Shown here: in pieces, positions 38,442 to 51,784 of the stretch
How positions within the stretch are numbered: position 1 is the stretch's first letter
How the letters are laid out: each line of letters opens with the position of its first letter
Origin: Pogostemon cablin
Lineage: Eukaryota > Streptophyta > Magnoliopsida > Lamiales > Lamiaceae
DNA: 64,000 nucleotides
Reading direction: 5' to 3'
NCBI GenBank assembly: GCA_023678885.1
Contig: CM042987.1
Location: 31,396,927-31,460,926 of the forward strand
The notes under the pieces: model-generated
Seen by the model: only the letters and a program-made list of their open reading frames with translations
Told to the model about the DNA's origin: nothing
Databases searched by the model: none
Made by a program: the position numbers and the translations under genes

Positions 38442-39304
38442 CTCAACCAGGACGATGACTCGTTTCGCACGTCTCAAAAACAGGGGAAACATGAACTAGT
38501 GCATGTTTTACATTGTCTGTAAATGAATGTTGTATATATTTTTGCAGATAGTTATTATTGTTATGTATACTGGTATAAAGTGTGCATGTATCTCATCTCT
38601 GAGTAACTGTAAAAATAGCATTTGGCATTTGTTTTTTGCAATGAACAACAATGCAACATTGCATCTGTATGTATTAAGATATTAGTTACAATATTTCATT
38701 GTCAAATACTTGCTTATCATTTTCTTTAGCGTTACAAAGGCAACCCAGCCCACAATAAATCAAGAAAAAATAATCACCAGAATCTGACTCAACAATCAGA
38801 AAAATATGTGAAAGATAGAGATATAATAGATATAAATATAATCACTGGATCAATCAACCATCATTACACTCCATCAAGAGTTCCTACGTTGCAATGCATT
38901 CGCAAGAGTTGCTCGAGCTTTCATTTTTGCTACATTACATCGTATAGATCAAACATACAAGGAAAGAGAGGATATATGCACAGTCAACTCATCACTGTGG
39001 CGGAAGGATTTAATCTCCTAAGAGTCATAAATTTTAGGACAATTGCGGACTATTGGAATGTTCAAAGAATGACTTATAGTTATAGTACACTAGTTTACAT
39101 CTCTCACACCCAAAAAGGATAACACCAGTGAATACAGATCGAAGAACTGAAATATCAATCAACATGACAAGCAATCGAAAATATTAACCTTGATCAGTGA
39201 ACTTGTTGGTAAAGAGCACAACCGGGAGATCTGTCACCATTAACCTTCAACACAATCCAGGTCCTCTAATATTCTGGGAAAAGAATTTCAGGAGTTCATG
39301 ATCC
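38442..39304. other. Shared 3' region between convergent FAB1D and NIPA genes
   Basis: The two stop codons face each other across 863 bp. Both 3' UTRs must lie here. The FAB1D side is T-rich to about 38650. I could not place poly(A) sites firmly. Confidence 0.55.
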
Positions 39305-42300
39305 TTACTTGAAATGGTCTGGTTGGATGATTGCAACATATTCATGTTGCAGGCCCTCCTCATCTTTCTGTTTCCAAATCTCACCGTTTGAGTGGACAAC
39401 CCATGATATTTGAGGAGTGAGCACTGAATAATCTGGACAACATTTTAAGAAAAATGAACTTGTGATTTTTTAACTCGATCATCAGCCAATTGGAAGGACA
39501 ATATCAGATTATACAATCAAGAATCCAGAGTATGTAGCAATGATAGCTTTATTTCTCAACCTAGATAAATAGACATGCATATAATTAACTTGATATTAAT
39601 AAATATTCTTTGTCATCTGATTCTTCATTTAATAATTAATAAGAATATAAGTATACAACCAACCTAAACATACTGAGCAGAAAATGATTAGAGCACAATC
39701 TGGCATGTGCCTTGGATTGTCATGAAGATCATGGAGTGTGTGTCACTTAACAGGGTGCAACAGCAGCCGTAATTTAATCAAGCATTGAACTGTACGGAGC
39801 TCAATTCAATAAGAGTTTGTTTTAACTTTCCTAATGATGCTCATAAAATTATATTAACCAACTTTGAGTATGAGAATGATCTGTTTGTTGGAATGTGAAA
39901 GGTTCCTTCACAAGGCTTGTAAGCTGGAGAAAATATACTCCTACATGTTAAGAATACATTTTTATTTATGAATTAACAAAATTTTAACATACAACTTATG
40001 GAGTTTTTAGTAAAGCTCGTTTTAGGCACAATTAGACACAAGTAGTAAGCTGGTGGGTCATAAATAAATCCTAGCTAAATGTTAAACCAAGCAATCTCAT
40101 ACTACAAAATTTTTCACTCAACTTGGGTATGATTGTGATAAAGCCCTAGTTGAGACCACCATCATTGAATGCAAGTTTCAAAACTGACCACTTAGTTTAT
40201 GAAGTCAAACAGTTGACATCATGTTGAATGTAAGAAGTGCAGGGTGTAACCTGTAGATGGCAGTTTATCCGGATCTCTAGTACTGTGCAAAACCATTGTA
40301 CCTGAAAGCACAGTGATAAATCCACAGAGTACCGAAACAATGCTAGCAGCACTCTGACCAGACCAATCCTGGAGTAACAGAAAGTAGTTAAGAGTTTAAA
40401 TCAGAAAAATAAAATAAAAAAATGCAGAAACACCATGAGATAACATTCTCATACCTTGAACATTATGGCACTGGCCAAAATTGTGAGCGATGTGAACATG
40501 GCATAATATATTGGAGATACCACAGCAGCGTTAAATGTGTCCAAAGCCTAAAAAGAAGTCAAAATAACATATAAAACTTCCAGCTACTCATAGTTAAGCA
40601 ACAACAATATACAAATCGTGAGAGAGTGAAGTACTATTTTAATAGCAAATTTTCAAGAAATGTGGCATTTTCTGTTAGAGAAGTTACTATATAGTATATC
40701 CCATATTCAGTTTCCATAGACATTTGAATTATTATATGGCCGAGTTCCTGAGATATCAGACTAGATAAAATCTGCATATCGCAGCCTTGTAAATACCAAT
40801 CAACCAAACCTTGCATATCAAGTTAGCAAACCGAAAAAATGTTAGTAGACTTCCAGATTGAAAACACTTTAGCAGTTATATTAAGAAATATCATCCTACC
40901 AGAAATTTCACCCCAAATTCCTACAACTTCATATCCCTGTGCCAATGCATAAGTAATAATAGTATGCATCCACGTTTCTTTTCTCCAGAAACTGGCCCCT
41001 TTAAGAGTACCTATATCGGAGGTACATCTCAATCAAATTTACATCCTATCCTATATTAGTTCTTCATTTAATAGAGAAGGTGTGAGTGGAAGAAAGAACT
41101 CACTTCTGGATTAATAATTAACATGCATTTCACCTCAAAACCAACATTATATGCTCAAATTAACAGGCATTTCACTTCAAATTTACAGCAATGCTATTTA
41201 TTGTATTTTCTAGATATTATTTGTATTTTTATATACACATATTTCTGAGGTTCATCCCGGAAAGATTCAATCCTTAGCATTATAATAGGCTAATAGCAAA
41301 ACTTAAATATATGCACTTAGTTTATAACTTAACTGAATAAACGTGAGTAGCAGCAAATAATCTACTTGAAAATTTTGCCATGCTCACAAAATGCACCCCA
41401 ATACCATGACTTTTTTTATGTACACGAATGGTAATAGACACCGAAATCTAACAAGGAAGTACCAATCTAACCTTGTTCAAGTAGTTCAATTGAGTGACTA
41501 TGCATGTGGCTGCAACCATGCCAAATACCCAGGTCTTGAAGTGAGATACCTGGCTATAGCCCTCCAGTGTGAGTTTTATAGCAATGCCTATTGCTTTAAT
41601 GCTCATAACCTGCAACGAAGCAGAAGCTTGTAATCCAGTAAGCAAGATGAACAAGATTAAAATAACAGACTAACAGCACCCATTTTCTACAAGCCCTTTC
41701 AATAATTAGCATAAAAATATCTAGAAATTTTCTTTTTATTTAAGCCCGATGCTGACAAATTATGGAAAACAAGAGGAGTTAATTAGAAAAATGACTTGAG
41801 GAAAAGAAGGTTATTTAAATACTCCTTTTATTTAGATGACCTTTGAAAAACCTAAAATCTGAATGAAAATACTAGAGAGATGAATTATAACTAATTGCAA
41901 ATAAGTAATCTATATCTTCAATAAATTAACAGTGTTAACCTTTTCCTTCTTACTAAAGAATCCAAAAACATGATTAGCTTAGATGTGTTATTTCTATATT
42001 AAGGAGTTAAACGAAAGGGAATATACTTACCGTTAAAGATCCAACTATAGAACAAACCCCAATATAAACCATGATATTCGTCTGTCCATCACAACACAAC
42101 ACAAGTAGCAATACTGCAGCTACTGCTGAAGCAGTGTAAAAAAGAAAAGCTGAAAAAAGGATAAAGTATTCAGAGACAAAACTTGTTATTTAATAAGAAA
42201 ATAAAAGGACAACAACAAACAATACAGCAGGAATAAAAGTATACGTATTCACCTGGCTGTGTTGCTAATTCCCATATCTCTTCAACGGAGCTGATACTGT

Positions 42301-43568
42301 GTTCACCTGGTGCATGAAGAACAATGACCGTGGAACCCACTACACACAAAACACATCCCAACATTCCTAACTTCTTCAACTTTTCTTTGAGTAAGAAATG
42401 AGCTAAAACAGCACTGTTAATAAAAAATTGTTAGTCATTGTTGATAAATTGGACACAGGCAATTAGCTTTTGTGGACAAATCATGTTGAGGAGGACCAAG
42501 AGGCAGTTTTTCTTACCTGACAATTATACTTAATGCTCCAAGTGGTGTTACAAGTACAGCAGGAGCATACATATAAGCAACAAAATTGGCGAATTCCCCA
42601 GCAATCACTATGAAAAATTTAGAAGTCAAGTCTGGCTGAAGTTATAGAAAAAACAACTTATTTTGCTTATTTAGAAAAGAAACACTCACTAGTAAACATT
42701 CCAATCCACCAAAGTGGTTCCAGCAAATATCCATATCCTCCAGAACCTTTAGTCGAGGAATTGAGAAAGTTAGAGATAGTGTTCAAAAGATAGCTTCAGG
42801 AATTAATATGTAAAACTTGCACCTAGCATACAGGTGCATATTGTATAAAAAATATTCTCCTCATTTATCCACTTTTGTAAAATACAAGATTGGCCACCAT
42901 TAATATTTGCCCTGCATTTGTCTAATAAAACTAATGACACGGTACTTAAGTAGCTAATAGCTTCTGCTCAGCTAACTAAAAAAATAATAATAAACCTTCA
43001 TGGCATTAACTTTTGCAGACTCCATACATGATACATACACAAACAAACTGAAACTAAAAGTTACTGATGTGACCTTTTCATAAACCTTAGCTTTTGTTTT
43101 TTCATTCTCATTATCCTAATGTATTTTGAATGAGAATGCATTATAATCCTTCTTCAATTACATTTTAATACATTATGATTATGAATCCAACAACTCAAAT
43201 TTTATAGCTGGCAAGGAACTTCCACTGCTCAAAACCAGCTCAAGAAAAACAAACGCTAAAGATTTACACAGTAAAAATTTCAAAGTTGACAGTGCTGTTT
43301 ATAAAAAAAACATTAGAAATATATAAAAAAAACATCTGATCGAACCTTGTATCCCAAGAAAAATAAATCCAAAGAAGGGGCAAACACAAAGCGAACAGTA
43401 TTTCACTTCAAGCTTCAGATTTTACCCATAAAAACATAAAAACTCACTTGCACGAGAGCCGGAAGCACCGGCTCTCTGTAAACCCTTCTTCTTGATGATG
43501 AAGCTGGATCCAATAAACGCACTCGAACCCAAAGCCAATCCAAACCCGATTAGATTAGCCTTAAACAT
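39305..43568 (-). CDS. Probable magnesium transporter, NIPA family
   Basis: This is a multi-pass membrane protein of the NIPA/DUF803 family, whose members carry Mg2+ across plasma or early-endosome membranes. Exons (minus strand, in order): 43448-43568, 42690-42746, 42517-42607, 42253-42413, 42031-42149, 41472-41609, 40455-40547, 40251-40368, 39305-39423. GT-AG borders and phases agree, giving 338 aa, normal for the family. It starts MFKANLIGFGLALGSSAFIG, followed by FIIKKKGLQRAG. Family landmarks include YLLEPLWWIGM, GEFANFVAY, TPLGALSIIVSAVLAH, LGCVLCVVGST, NIMVYIGVCSIVGSLTVMS, QLNYLNKALDTFNAAVVSP and WSGQSAASIV. The C-terminus ends QPDHFK. It is transcribed toward FAB1D. No frame breaks are seen, so it appears functional. 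The last exon is the least certain. Confidence 0.92.
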
Positions 43569-43953
43569 GACCCAAGCCGATTGAAATCCGGTGATACTAC
43601 TCGGTCAATATGTAAGTGCAATTTAATGCTCATCTGCTGCCGCCCTATACTAGCGAGCTTATAAATAAACGAAACTACGAGCTGCCAGAAAACTTTGGAA
43701 CGCAAAATTGGGTAAAGAATTCATGCACATATACATGGAAACTTATACGTATAATTTGCGTGGTTTTTGTTCATCCGTTGTGTGCGTGTGAAGGGTCAAC
43801 CTTGCATCTATGGAGTGGTATGCTTTTGGGGGCTAGGGATTTGGAATTGGAGGGAGATTTTCACAAAGTATATTCCCTTGTTTAGCTGGATCACATCTTG
43901 GACCATGTTAGATGAACTAAATAGTGGAGTAATAATTTAAAATAGGTAATTAA
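43569..43953. promoter_or_regulatory. NIPA 5' leader and promoter region
   Basis: This sequence lies directly upstream of the NIPA ATG. No TATA box stands out. A MULE-type MITE inserted about 395 bp upstream of the start codon marks its far side. Confidence 0.4.
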
Positions 43954-43962
43954 TTTTTTGAA

Positions 43963-44139
43963 GGCAAAAGCTCCGCTCGGGGCACGGAAAGATGCTCCGT
44001 GTCCCCATGTGAACACACTCTCCCCTCCAATCCTATTTAAACCTATGTATTGCTAGGGGTTTAAATTGTAAAGGGACATGAAAATTGTAAAGGCGCACAG
44101 AATATGATCCGTGCGCCCGAGTGCACAGAAACCTCACCC
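43963..44139. mobile_element. Short MULE-type MITE, 177 bp (copy A)
   Basis: A 9-bp target duplication TTTTTTGAA lies at 43954-43962 and 44140-44148. The left end is GGCAAAAGCTCCGCTCGGGG, and the right end finishes GAAACCTCACCC after GGCGCACAGAATATGATCCGT. The CCATGTGAACACA and CCTCCAATCCTATTTAAAC core is shared with the copy at 46180. The ends resemble the longer foldback family, so the two groups are probably related. Confidence 0.85.
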
Positions 44140-44148
44140 TTTTTTGAA

Positions 44149-46170
44149 AATAAATCCACCCCGATTATACGCAAGAAAAGTTGATCACATTTCTTTTGAA
44201 AAAGTAATTTATTTATTTGGAAATAAAGAAAAGAAAGGTATTTTAGGTGTACTAAGTCCGCCGCTTGTGGGATATTACCCCTCACCTATTGCTTTAATTA
44301 ATTAATTATTATTAAATTAAAATTGAGAAAATAATTATTACTTGTATATCTTATAAAACAAGGGTAATACACCTATAATAAGAATTCATTTATAAGAAAA
44401 AAAATTAAAATTAATGAGAGACTTGCAAGGAGACATGCCACGTATATGGAAAGATAACCGGGAACTAGCAGGAAACTGGCCACCATTCCCTTTAAGACGT
44501 TTTATAAGAATCACGTCGCATGCACATTATATTTTGTAATATACTCCTTTCGCTTTATTTTAGATGATACATTTTCTATTTTGGATTATCACAAAAGTTT
44601 GCCAATTTCAAAAAAAAGTAAAAAGTAAAACACAATTATCATTTCTCATACATTTTATTTTTTTTAAAAAAACCATTCTTATCTACACACCTAACATACT
44701 CTATCATTTATTTATCACAAATAAAATATTATAATAGCCATAAAAGTTATTATTTTCTTAATTTTTGTGTTGGAACGAGGGGTGGAGTCTTTTGTGAGTG
44801 GGTGGGAGTAATTTTTGAGGATTTTATGGGTTTTCTTTTCTAATAATTTTTTTTTAATCTTTGAGAAAAATCATAGCAACTTAAACTCAAACAACAAGCG
44901 ACAAAGATGTTAGCAAGAGGTAATCAAAGTCTTTCTTTTATTATTATTATTATTATTATTATTAATACTATTATGGATTATGAAACCTCAAAATTCTGCC
45001 ATGAAATTTAGTTTCGGCGTTTGAGTTTTTATTTTCTAACAGAAAATTAGTTTTAAATGGCGTTTGAGATTTTATTTGCCAACACAAAACGGAATAATGT
45101 GTAATAATTTTTATTTATTTATTTATTTAAATTATATACATGTTCTCTTTCATTCCCAAAGCATGTAAAAATATTAATTAAGCAGCTTCTCAATTTTTTA
45201 TTAATCATTTTTATACTTGTGAGAACAAACATTAAGAAATAAAAAATAATATTGATCTAAAATTTATTATTTTCATTATCACTATGTAATTCAATTCCAT
45301 CGGAAAAAAATTAGATATATTATTAAAGGCAAAACTTTGAACATATTTTTCTAATTAAAATATTTTTAAAATTATCAATACTATTTAATGTCATGTTAAA
45401 AAAATGCATTTAAAATAAAGCAATACAAAGAAAATAATAAATTAAAAAAATACATCACATTACGAAGTAATACATGAATGCAACATCGAGGCATATTTAA
45501 AACACTAAAAATACATCACATTACGAAGTAATACATGAATGCGACGTGAAAATCACTTTTAAAGAAATAGAGCTAATAATTTAAATAATTATTAATTATT
45601 ATTTTTACTTAAATAAGTTTTATAATTTGTATGACAGAGTCGAAACTGACCTGAGAAAGCAAGACTGACTCACAAATTAATTATTATAAAGAATTTATAA
45701 TTAAATGATTATGTGATGAATATTTTTTATTAAACAGTTTCTTGATAATTAATTTATATAAACAAATGACCAACAAAATAAATAGTCATTCAACATTTAA
45801 GAAATGTAGAGTTGTAATAATTTGAAAAAAAAAATTAACATATGAAATATTTAGATGATTGGTGTGTGTAGCTTGTTTTTGGCAAGTTACATTCATTGTC
45901 ATCCATTCAATTTATTATGCCATCTTCTTTAACGGGGCTCGTGCCATTATTTCAGAATGATCTTGTGATTCTACATGATTTTGATCTACATGGGTTATAA
46001 CTGCTATATGCATAATTGCTTCATGAATTTCCCATAAGTAATGTAATGCACATTAGTGTAGAATCCAACTATTATAAGAAAATTCTAAAAGAAAAAGATG
46101 TTTTTCAATTTTCCAAATATTAATAAAAATTTGTTTTCATAATGGAAAGAATGAATTACAGATGTTTGTA
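44149..46170. other. Intergenic AT-rich DNA
   Basis: It has (ATT)n at about 44938-44966 and a 34-bp sequence repeated exactly at 45448-45481 and 45509-45542. No gene. Confidence 0.5.
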
Positions 46171-46179
46171 TAATAACAA

Positions 46180-46363
46180 GGGAAAAGCTCCCGTGCATCC
46201 GGGGACACGGAGGATCCCTCCGTGTCCCTATGTGAACACAACCCTCCCCTCCAATCCTATTTAAACATATGTATTGTTATGAGTTTAAATTATAAAGAGA
46301 CATGAAAATTGCAAAGGCGCACGAAATGTGCTCCGTGCACCTGGGTGCATAGGAGCATCACTC
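46180..46363. mobile_element. Short MULE-type MITE, 184 bp (copy B)
   Basis: A 9-bp target duplication TAATAACAA lies at 46171-46179 and 46364-46372. The left end is GGGAAAAGCTCCCGTGCATC and the right end GCATCACTC. The core CCCTCCCCTCCAATCCTATT matches copy A. Confidence 0.85.
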
Positions 46364-46372
46364 TAATAACAA

Positions 46373-47359
46373 ATGCAATCTATTATCCAATCTAAAAAAG
46401 CCATGTAGCAATACAAAGAAAATTAAAGTAATCTTGATATCACACCCTCCAAGTACACCCTATTCTTCAAGCGTGTACTTTCACACTATCCGAGTATAAT
46501 GTCTACATTGTTTGCAGCAATCATTAAATTTATCTTCTTTAACTTTTCTTTGTAATTTAGTAGCTTGATTCACAAAAGGTTACTCAACATTTTATAACAT
46601 TCAATTTTCTTCTTCATATACTCATTAAAATTAAATAACATTATGAATTCATTAAGTTAATCTTAAAAGATTATGTTCATTGTATTGTAATTAAATATAT
46701 ATTATAATAATATTCACAAACTTAAATAATCTCTTCATTATTTTCATGGGTGTGCGCAATTTCAAATTATAAAATACATAATGATTAAAAAATATTTGTA
46801 CTTTTAATATATTATTATTAAATAATTAGTTAAAATTATTTATATATGAAAAAATGTAAAGATATTATTATTAATAAAATTTTATAATAATTAAAAGAAT
46901 ACAGTATTTAATTATTATGGGCAATAGAAAGGCTTGGGGAGTATTAAAATTAAATTATGAAATTAAATAAAATATTAATAATGTTATGATTAATTGAATA
47001 TTGAGAATAATTAAGCCATGTATTTAAAAAGATTTAGTATTTAATTCTTTAACCAATATCTAATGTTATGATTAATTGAATATATTGAGAATAATTAAGC
47101 CATGTATTTAACTATGGATATAATAAATTAAATTAAATTAAATTAAGTTTATTTTTTTTATACGCTACTCTAACTATGGAAGAATACAGATAAATATGTA
47201 AGGATATATTTCCAATTTTCACACTATATATAAGAGACATTATGAATTATTTGCTTATGTTGATAACATATCTCTTCTAATTTAACTGTTTCGTTTCATT
47301 CCGCTTTCATGGAATGCAGACTCGATTTCTTCTACGGACATCACGAATGTCTTAACTCC

Positions 47360-47427
<68 letters not shown>

Positions 47428-49296
47428 CTTCGCATAAACTCTCACATTGGATTGCATTTGAAGCTTTCTTCTTGAAAGTGTGTCTAGTGATAACATCCTC
47501 GCATGACCTAGAAATAAAAGGAAGGCCTCCTTATGTGCTTTGTTATTATTCTCCATCACTCTATAAAAAATAAATAAATAAATAAAAATTAGATGGCTTA
47601 TTTACAAAAGATCATTCTACATTTGATAATGATTGATTTATCTCTTCAACTCTCTCATTAAAACATGAATTGCTTTATGAATTCATTAATATGAAGATAA
47701 AAGGTTGTATGTATTATATATATAATACATAAATAAATATAATTAATGGAATTATAAATTATGGTAATGAAATTAATAATTATAAATATAAATAATATCT
47801 TACTAATTAATATTAATTAATAAATAATTATTGTCATAAGTTAAATCGTAAATAATTAAAAAGGCAGAAGGATGATTTTCTTCCATTTGAGTATACTGTT
47901 TGCATTTGTGGATATATATAATTTAAACTTTCTAATTTCCTAGATTAATCTATTAAATATATAGCTAGACAAATTCGATTATTCAAAATAATTATAAAAA
48001 AACACAATATGAGAATACATCCTAATTTCAGTAACTCCTGAAATATGCCACAAGTGTAATTAAAATTATACTAACAAATATGGTTTATTGATTATTTTTG
48101 TTGATGATCAGTCGACCATTACCAGAATCTCTAATAAAAATAAAAGAGTGCACATGAGCTTTTGCCAATCTCTTTGAGTACAATACCTAAAAAATATTAA
48201 TAAAAGAAAAAACATTAGATCAATTAAATCATTTACATATATAGTACAAAATGAATATTAAATCATTTTGTTAATCCAAATCCGACGCAACAATCAGAAA
48301 TTAGAAATAACATAAAAAGAGAGAACCATAGAAAAATATGAATATATGATAATATTAGAAAACCTGCCGTCATCAATGCACTCGAAGATCCACATGATGA
48401 TTCTTTGGAGGTTTCCAACTAATCCATGATCAAATCATGTTTGATAATCCTGTGAGATTGTAAGAATTGTTTTGAAATTTGAAAAACTCTTTGGAACAAA
48501 GAAATGATTAAATAGGAAAGAAAAGGAAAATTGAAGATCCATTATCATTGCTTTGATTTAAATACGGTGTTTGTGAAGAAGTTGAAGAGAGCATGCGTAT
48601 TTGAAAAGATCAACATTAAATTCGAATTAATTAATAAAATAAATTAAGTTTATTAAATTTAATAAGGTTAAACATGTAAATAGTGCAGAGACATGGATAA
48701 AGTAGGGAAAAAAAGTTTTTTCCACTGCTTGTCTCTTTAATTAATAAAATTAGTATTAAATTTAATAAGATTAAACTTGTAAATAGTGAAATGGGGCGAG
48801 GATAAAGTAGGAATAAAATGTTTCTCAACTACTTAGTCTCTTTTAATATATTATGATATGATAACTAGGCAAAGTGCACCTCATTGATGAGGTGCTAGCC
48901 CTGGCAGTTAATGTACAGTGATCATGTACATTAGATATGACAAAAAAAAAAAGCATTTAAAACAATTCATGTGCTAAAACTTTGTCCATTTGGCTACGAT
49001 CCTATGAGCTGCTAATAGATTTTGGTGGTTGGACCTTTTTATTTTTGCTTTGTAAGCTCATATTATGGGCTTCTTTTGCACTTGTGCTTCAAATGGTGAT
49101 ATGCTGTACCCAGGCAACGTAGTAGACATTTCTGTTCACAACAATTTCATTAATTACTCAATTTGCAACCTGAATCAAGAAAAAGAGATTGGAAAAGAGA
49201 TTTGTCGAAATCACATCAACTATAAAAAAGTTCACTAACCATCATCGTATAAAGAGCTTAATCACAGGACATGAAGTAGCATATGTAAAACACATG
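46373..49296. other. Intergenic DNA with local duplications and (TA)n
   Basis: There is a roughly 48-bp direct repeat at 46979-47026 and 47061-47110, an interrupted (TA)n at 47360-47421, and a roughly 110-bp imperfect tandem duplication at about 48627-48844. A minus-strand open frame at 47341-47559 and an exon-like stretch near 48365-48430 (minus strand, LETSKESSCGSSS) could be scraps of a gene. The latter is preceded by an in-frame stop, and I do not recognise it. Confidence 0.45.
47360..47421. repeat. (TA)n microsatellite, interrupted
   Basis: TA repeats interrupted by one TTTA. Confidence 0.95.
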
Positions 49297-49301
49297 TTTA
49301 C

Positions 49302-51098
49302 TGATGAGAGTGAAAATTCATGTAATTTCGGGTTCAATTTTATACCTCTTTGAGTGTTTAATTACTATTATTTGCATAAATATTAATACTTTAAATTATT
49401 ATTGACTAAAAGGTGCTTGAGAGGTATTTTGTTCTGTTTTGATAGGAAAATGGATACAAACACAAAGTTGGGGTGAAAGGTGAATTTGTGTAAAAACAGA
49501 GGACCATTTTCTATAATTTTTATGGATTCGTGTGGAGGTCCAAATCAGTCTTGTGATACATGGTTGGAAAGCCACGGAAGAGAGGAACGCGTGAGCGCAA
49601 AAATCACCTCAATTGAAGGTCGGATGAAGAAGTGATCAAAACGGTGACATTGCGCGGTTGCCGATGGAATTTTCAAAATTCACGAAATTTTGGTGAATTA
49701 CATGATTCACGTGGGGCCCATGCATGCAAATTAGTATCCTACTGCCCTGCATCAGCCCACTGCTATGTGTACTGTTAAAAGGAAAGAGAGTCAAAATGGT
49801 ATTAGTGGTGGGCCCTAGATAATTTAGTAGGATAGGAATTGTGAATCATTATCCCTTCAGCTCCAACGACTATGAAGGAATTTGACCAACTAAAAAGCCC
49901 ACTTGCATACGAGTGAAGCCCAATATATCCACATGCATTGGCCCATACTCAGACGGCCCTCTTATTCACAGCTTAAATTGGCAGAACAGAGGAACGAAAA
50001 AGATAGATTGACGCCAGAGAGTATCATTCCCTCACCCTCATCGTGGCCTAATTCCACTTCACCCTTCACCCACCTTCCATCATCTACCCACCGGAGACGG
50101 AGATTTCGACGGAGATAAAGATTAAAGAGACGGAGTCCTCCAAAAGGGTTCTTTATTTTTAATTATTTATTTTTGTTATTTTAGCACAATGATTAGGGTT
50201 TATTACATCTTTGTGATTTGCCCCCATAAATCCATGGGCTAAGCTTATTTGTTGGTAATGTTAGGGCTAAATACAGTTTTGACTATGTGATTTGATTTTG
50301 CCCTAGATTTGGATTGATTATTCTGCAGATTGTTTATTTCCTTATTAAAGATGATATTTTGAGACTTCATATTATCGTGTTTTTGAGTTTTGATTCCTTT
50401 AATTGTTCATGACGGTATCACTGATTGATAGTTATTAGGATTCTTAATTTCTGCATAATAATTGTTGTTTCCTGTGACAGTTTTAGGGGATTGGCCTATA
50501 ATACCTAAGAGTGTTAGACAATCAATTTGGAATATTAATTACGTGGTAAAACATCATTATTAGGTAATTAATAAGGAGACAAAAAAGGATTAACAATCGC
50601 GTACCTAGAAAGGGAAGTCTAGTTCTCTAGCCTTAATTGGAATTTAGCATGAAGTACCTATAGAGGGAGAGGGAGTTAATTTCTTATTGATCTTAGGATT
50701 TTCAGCTCATTATAAGTGTTAGATCCTACCCGATCAAGGTGATTTAACTAGGCTTAGTGATCCTCTTATAAACGTCTGCAGGTAATTAATTTGGGTCTAG
50801 ATAAATTAGTCGCATAGTTAAACTGTTTGCCCGAGCATTACCAATTCTCCATTCTTGAATTCCAAATCGTATTCTCTGCGTGATTTATTTTATTTGCATA
50901 ATTAGTTTAATTATTTAATTTTGCTTTTATTAGTTAATTAATTATCTTTTCCAAAAACCCCCAGATTTGTCTTACATTGGAATTATCATATAGAATTACT
51001 TGTTAAATTTATAACTATCTTGTGGGAATGATATTTCACTTGGTCACGCGCACTACAATCGATCCCTTATACTTGAGGGTAAAAGAAAATAGCGATCA
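49302..51098. mobile_element. Solo LTR, 1797 bp, probably Ty3-gypsy (Tat/Ogre-like)
   Basis: The sequence begins TGATGAGAGTG and ends ATAGCGATCA (TG...CA). It is flanked by the 5-bp direct repeat TTTAC (49297-49301 and 51099-51103), exactly as expected for an LTR insertion. No internal coding region or second LTR accompanies it, so it is a solo LTR left by recombination. The length and the tail motif CTTGTGGGAATGATATTTCAC resemble long LTRs of Tat-lineage gypsy elements, which is a family-level inference. The open frame at 49903-50118 lies inside it and is not a gene. Confidence 0.8.
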
Positions 51099-51103
51099 TT
51101 TAC

Positions 51104-51784
51104 ATATAAAAATCACTGCAACCAGCAAAAAGAAAAAAACCAACAGCACAGCAGTATGTTTGTTGAAATTGATTGAGGACACGACCAACGATGAAAGAGA
51201 AAAACCGGCTTAGCAGAATCGACTGAAATTATCACTTAAAAATTTCCATCTTCGTATTGGTTATTCACAAGCCTAATAAATTTTTGGTAATAACCAAGCA
51301 CTATTTTTGTCCAACTACCATACAACAGCAAACTAAAACTTCAAGGCAACCGTTAAATGGAAAATACCTTGTCATCCTATAAACCAAGATGTTCAAACTT
51401 TCTCATTCAAGTCGATCTTTACCATCATGATCAGATTAAATCATTTTCCAAATTTCAGGGCTAAGGGAAAATTATCATAGCAAAGCCTAAACTATAGACA
51501 ATGTGATTTGTTTATTGTATAATGCCTTTCCCGTTATACATCAACACCAAACATGCAGAATATATCAGATTGATAAGAAAACTTCTCATTACAACAGTGA
51601 AGCTGTACCAAGCAATAGACAAAGATATCAAAATGCAGGGAAAATAAAGAGAGAAAATTCAGCAATGAGGAGGTTAAATAACAAAAGTGTCAAATTTTCG
51701 CAATAAAATTGTTTAATAATGAAAATACTGTATTACATACAGTAAATAAAGATTCACAACTTCACCTGTAATAAATTTAAGTAC
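51104..51784. other. Intergenic DNA downstream of the WVD2-like remnant
   Basis: No gene is recognised. It may include the lost last exon and 3' UTR of the minus-strand pseudogene. Confidence 0.45.

Noticed and set aside
47341..47559. 72-codon minus-strand frame
   Set aside because: Half of it is Ile-Tyr from (TA)n. The first 40 codons match nothing I know, and the exon-like piece at about 48400 has an in-frame stop.
49903..50118. 71-codon frame that looks like a gene leader
   Set aside because: It lies inside the 1.8-kb solo LTR with its TTTAC duplication. The Arg-rich tail comes from a GGAGACGGAG tract.
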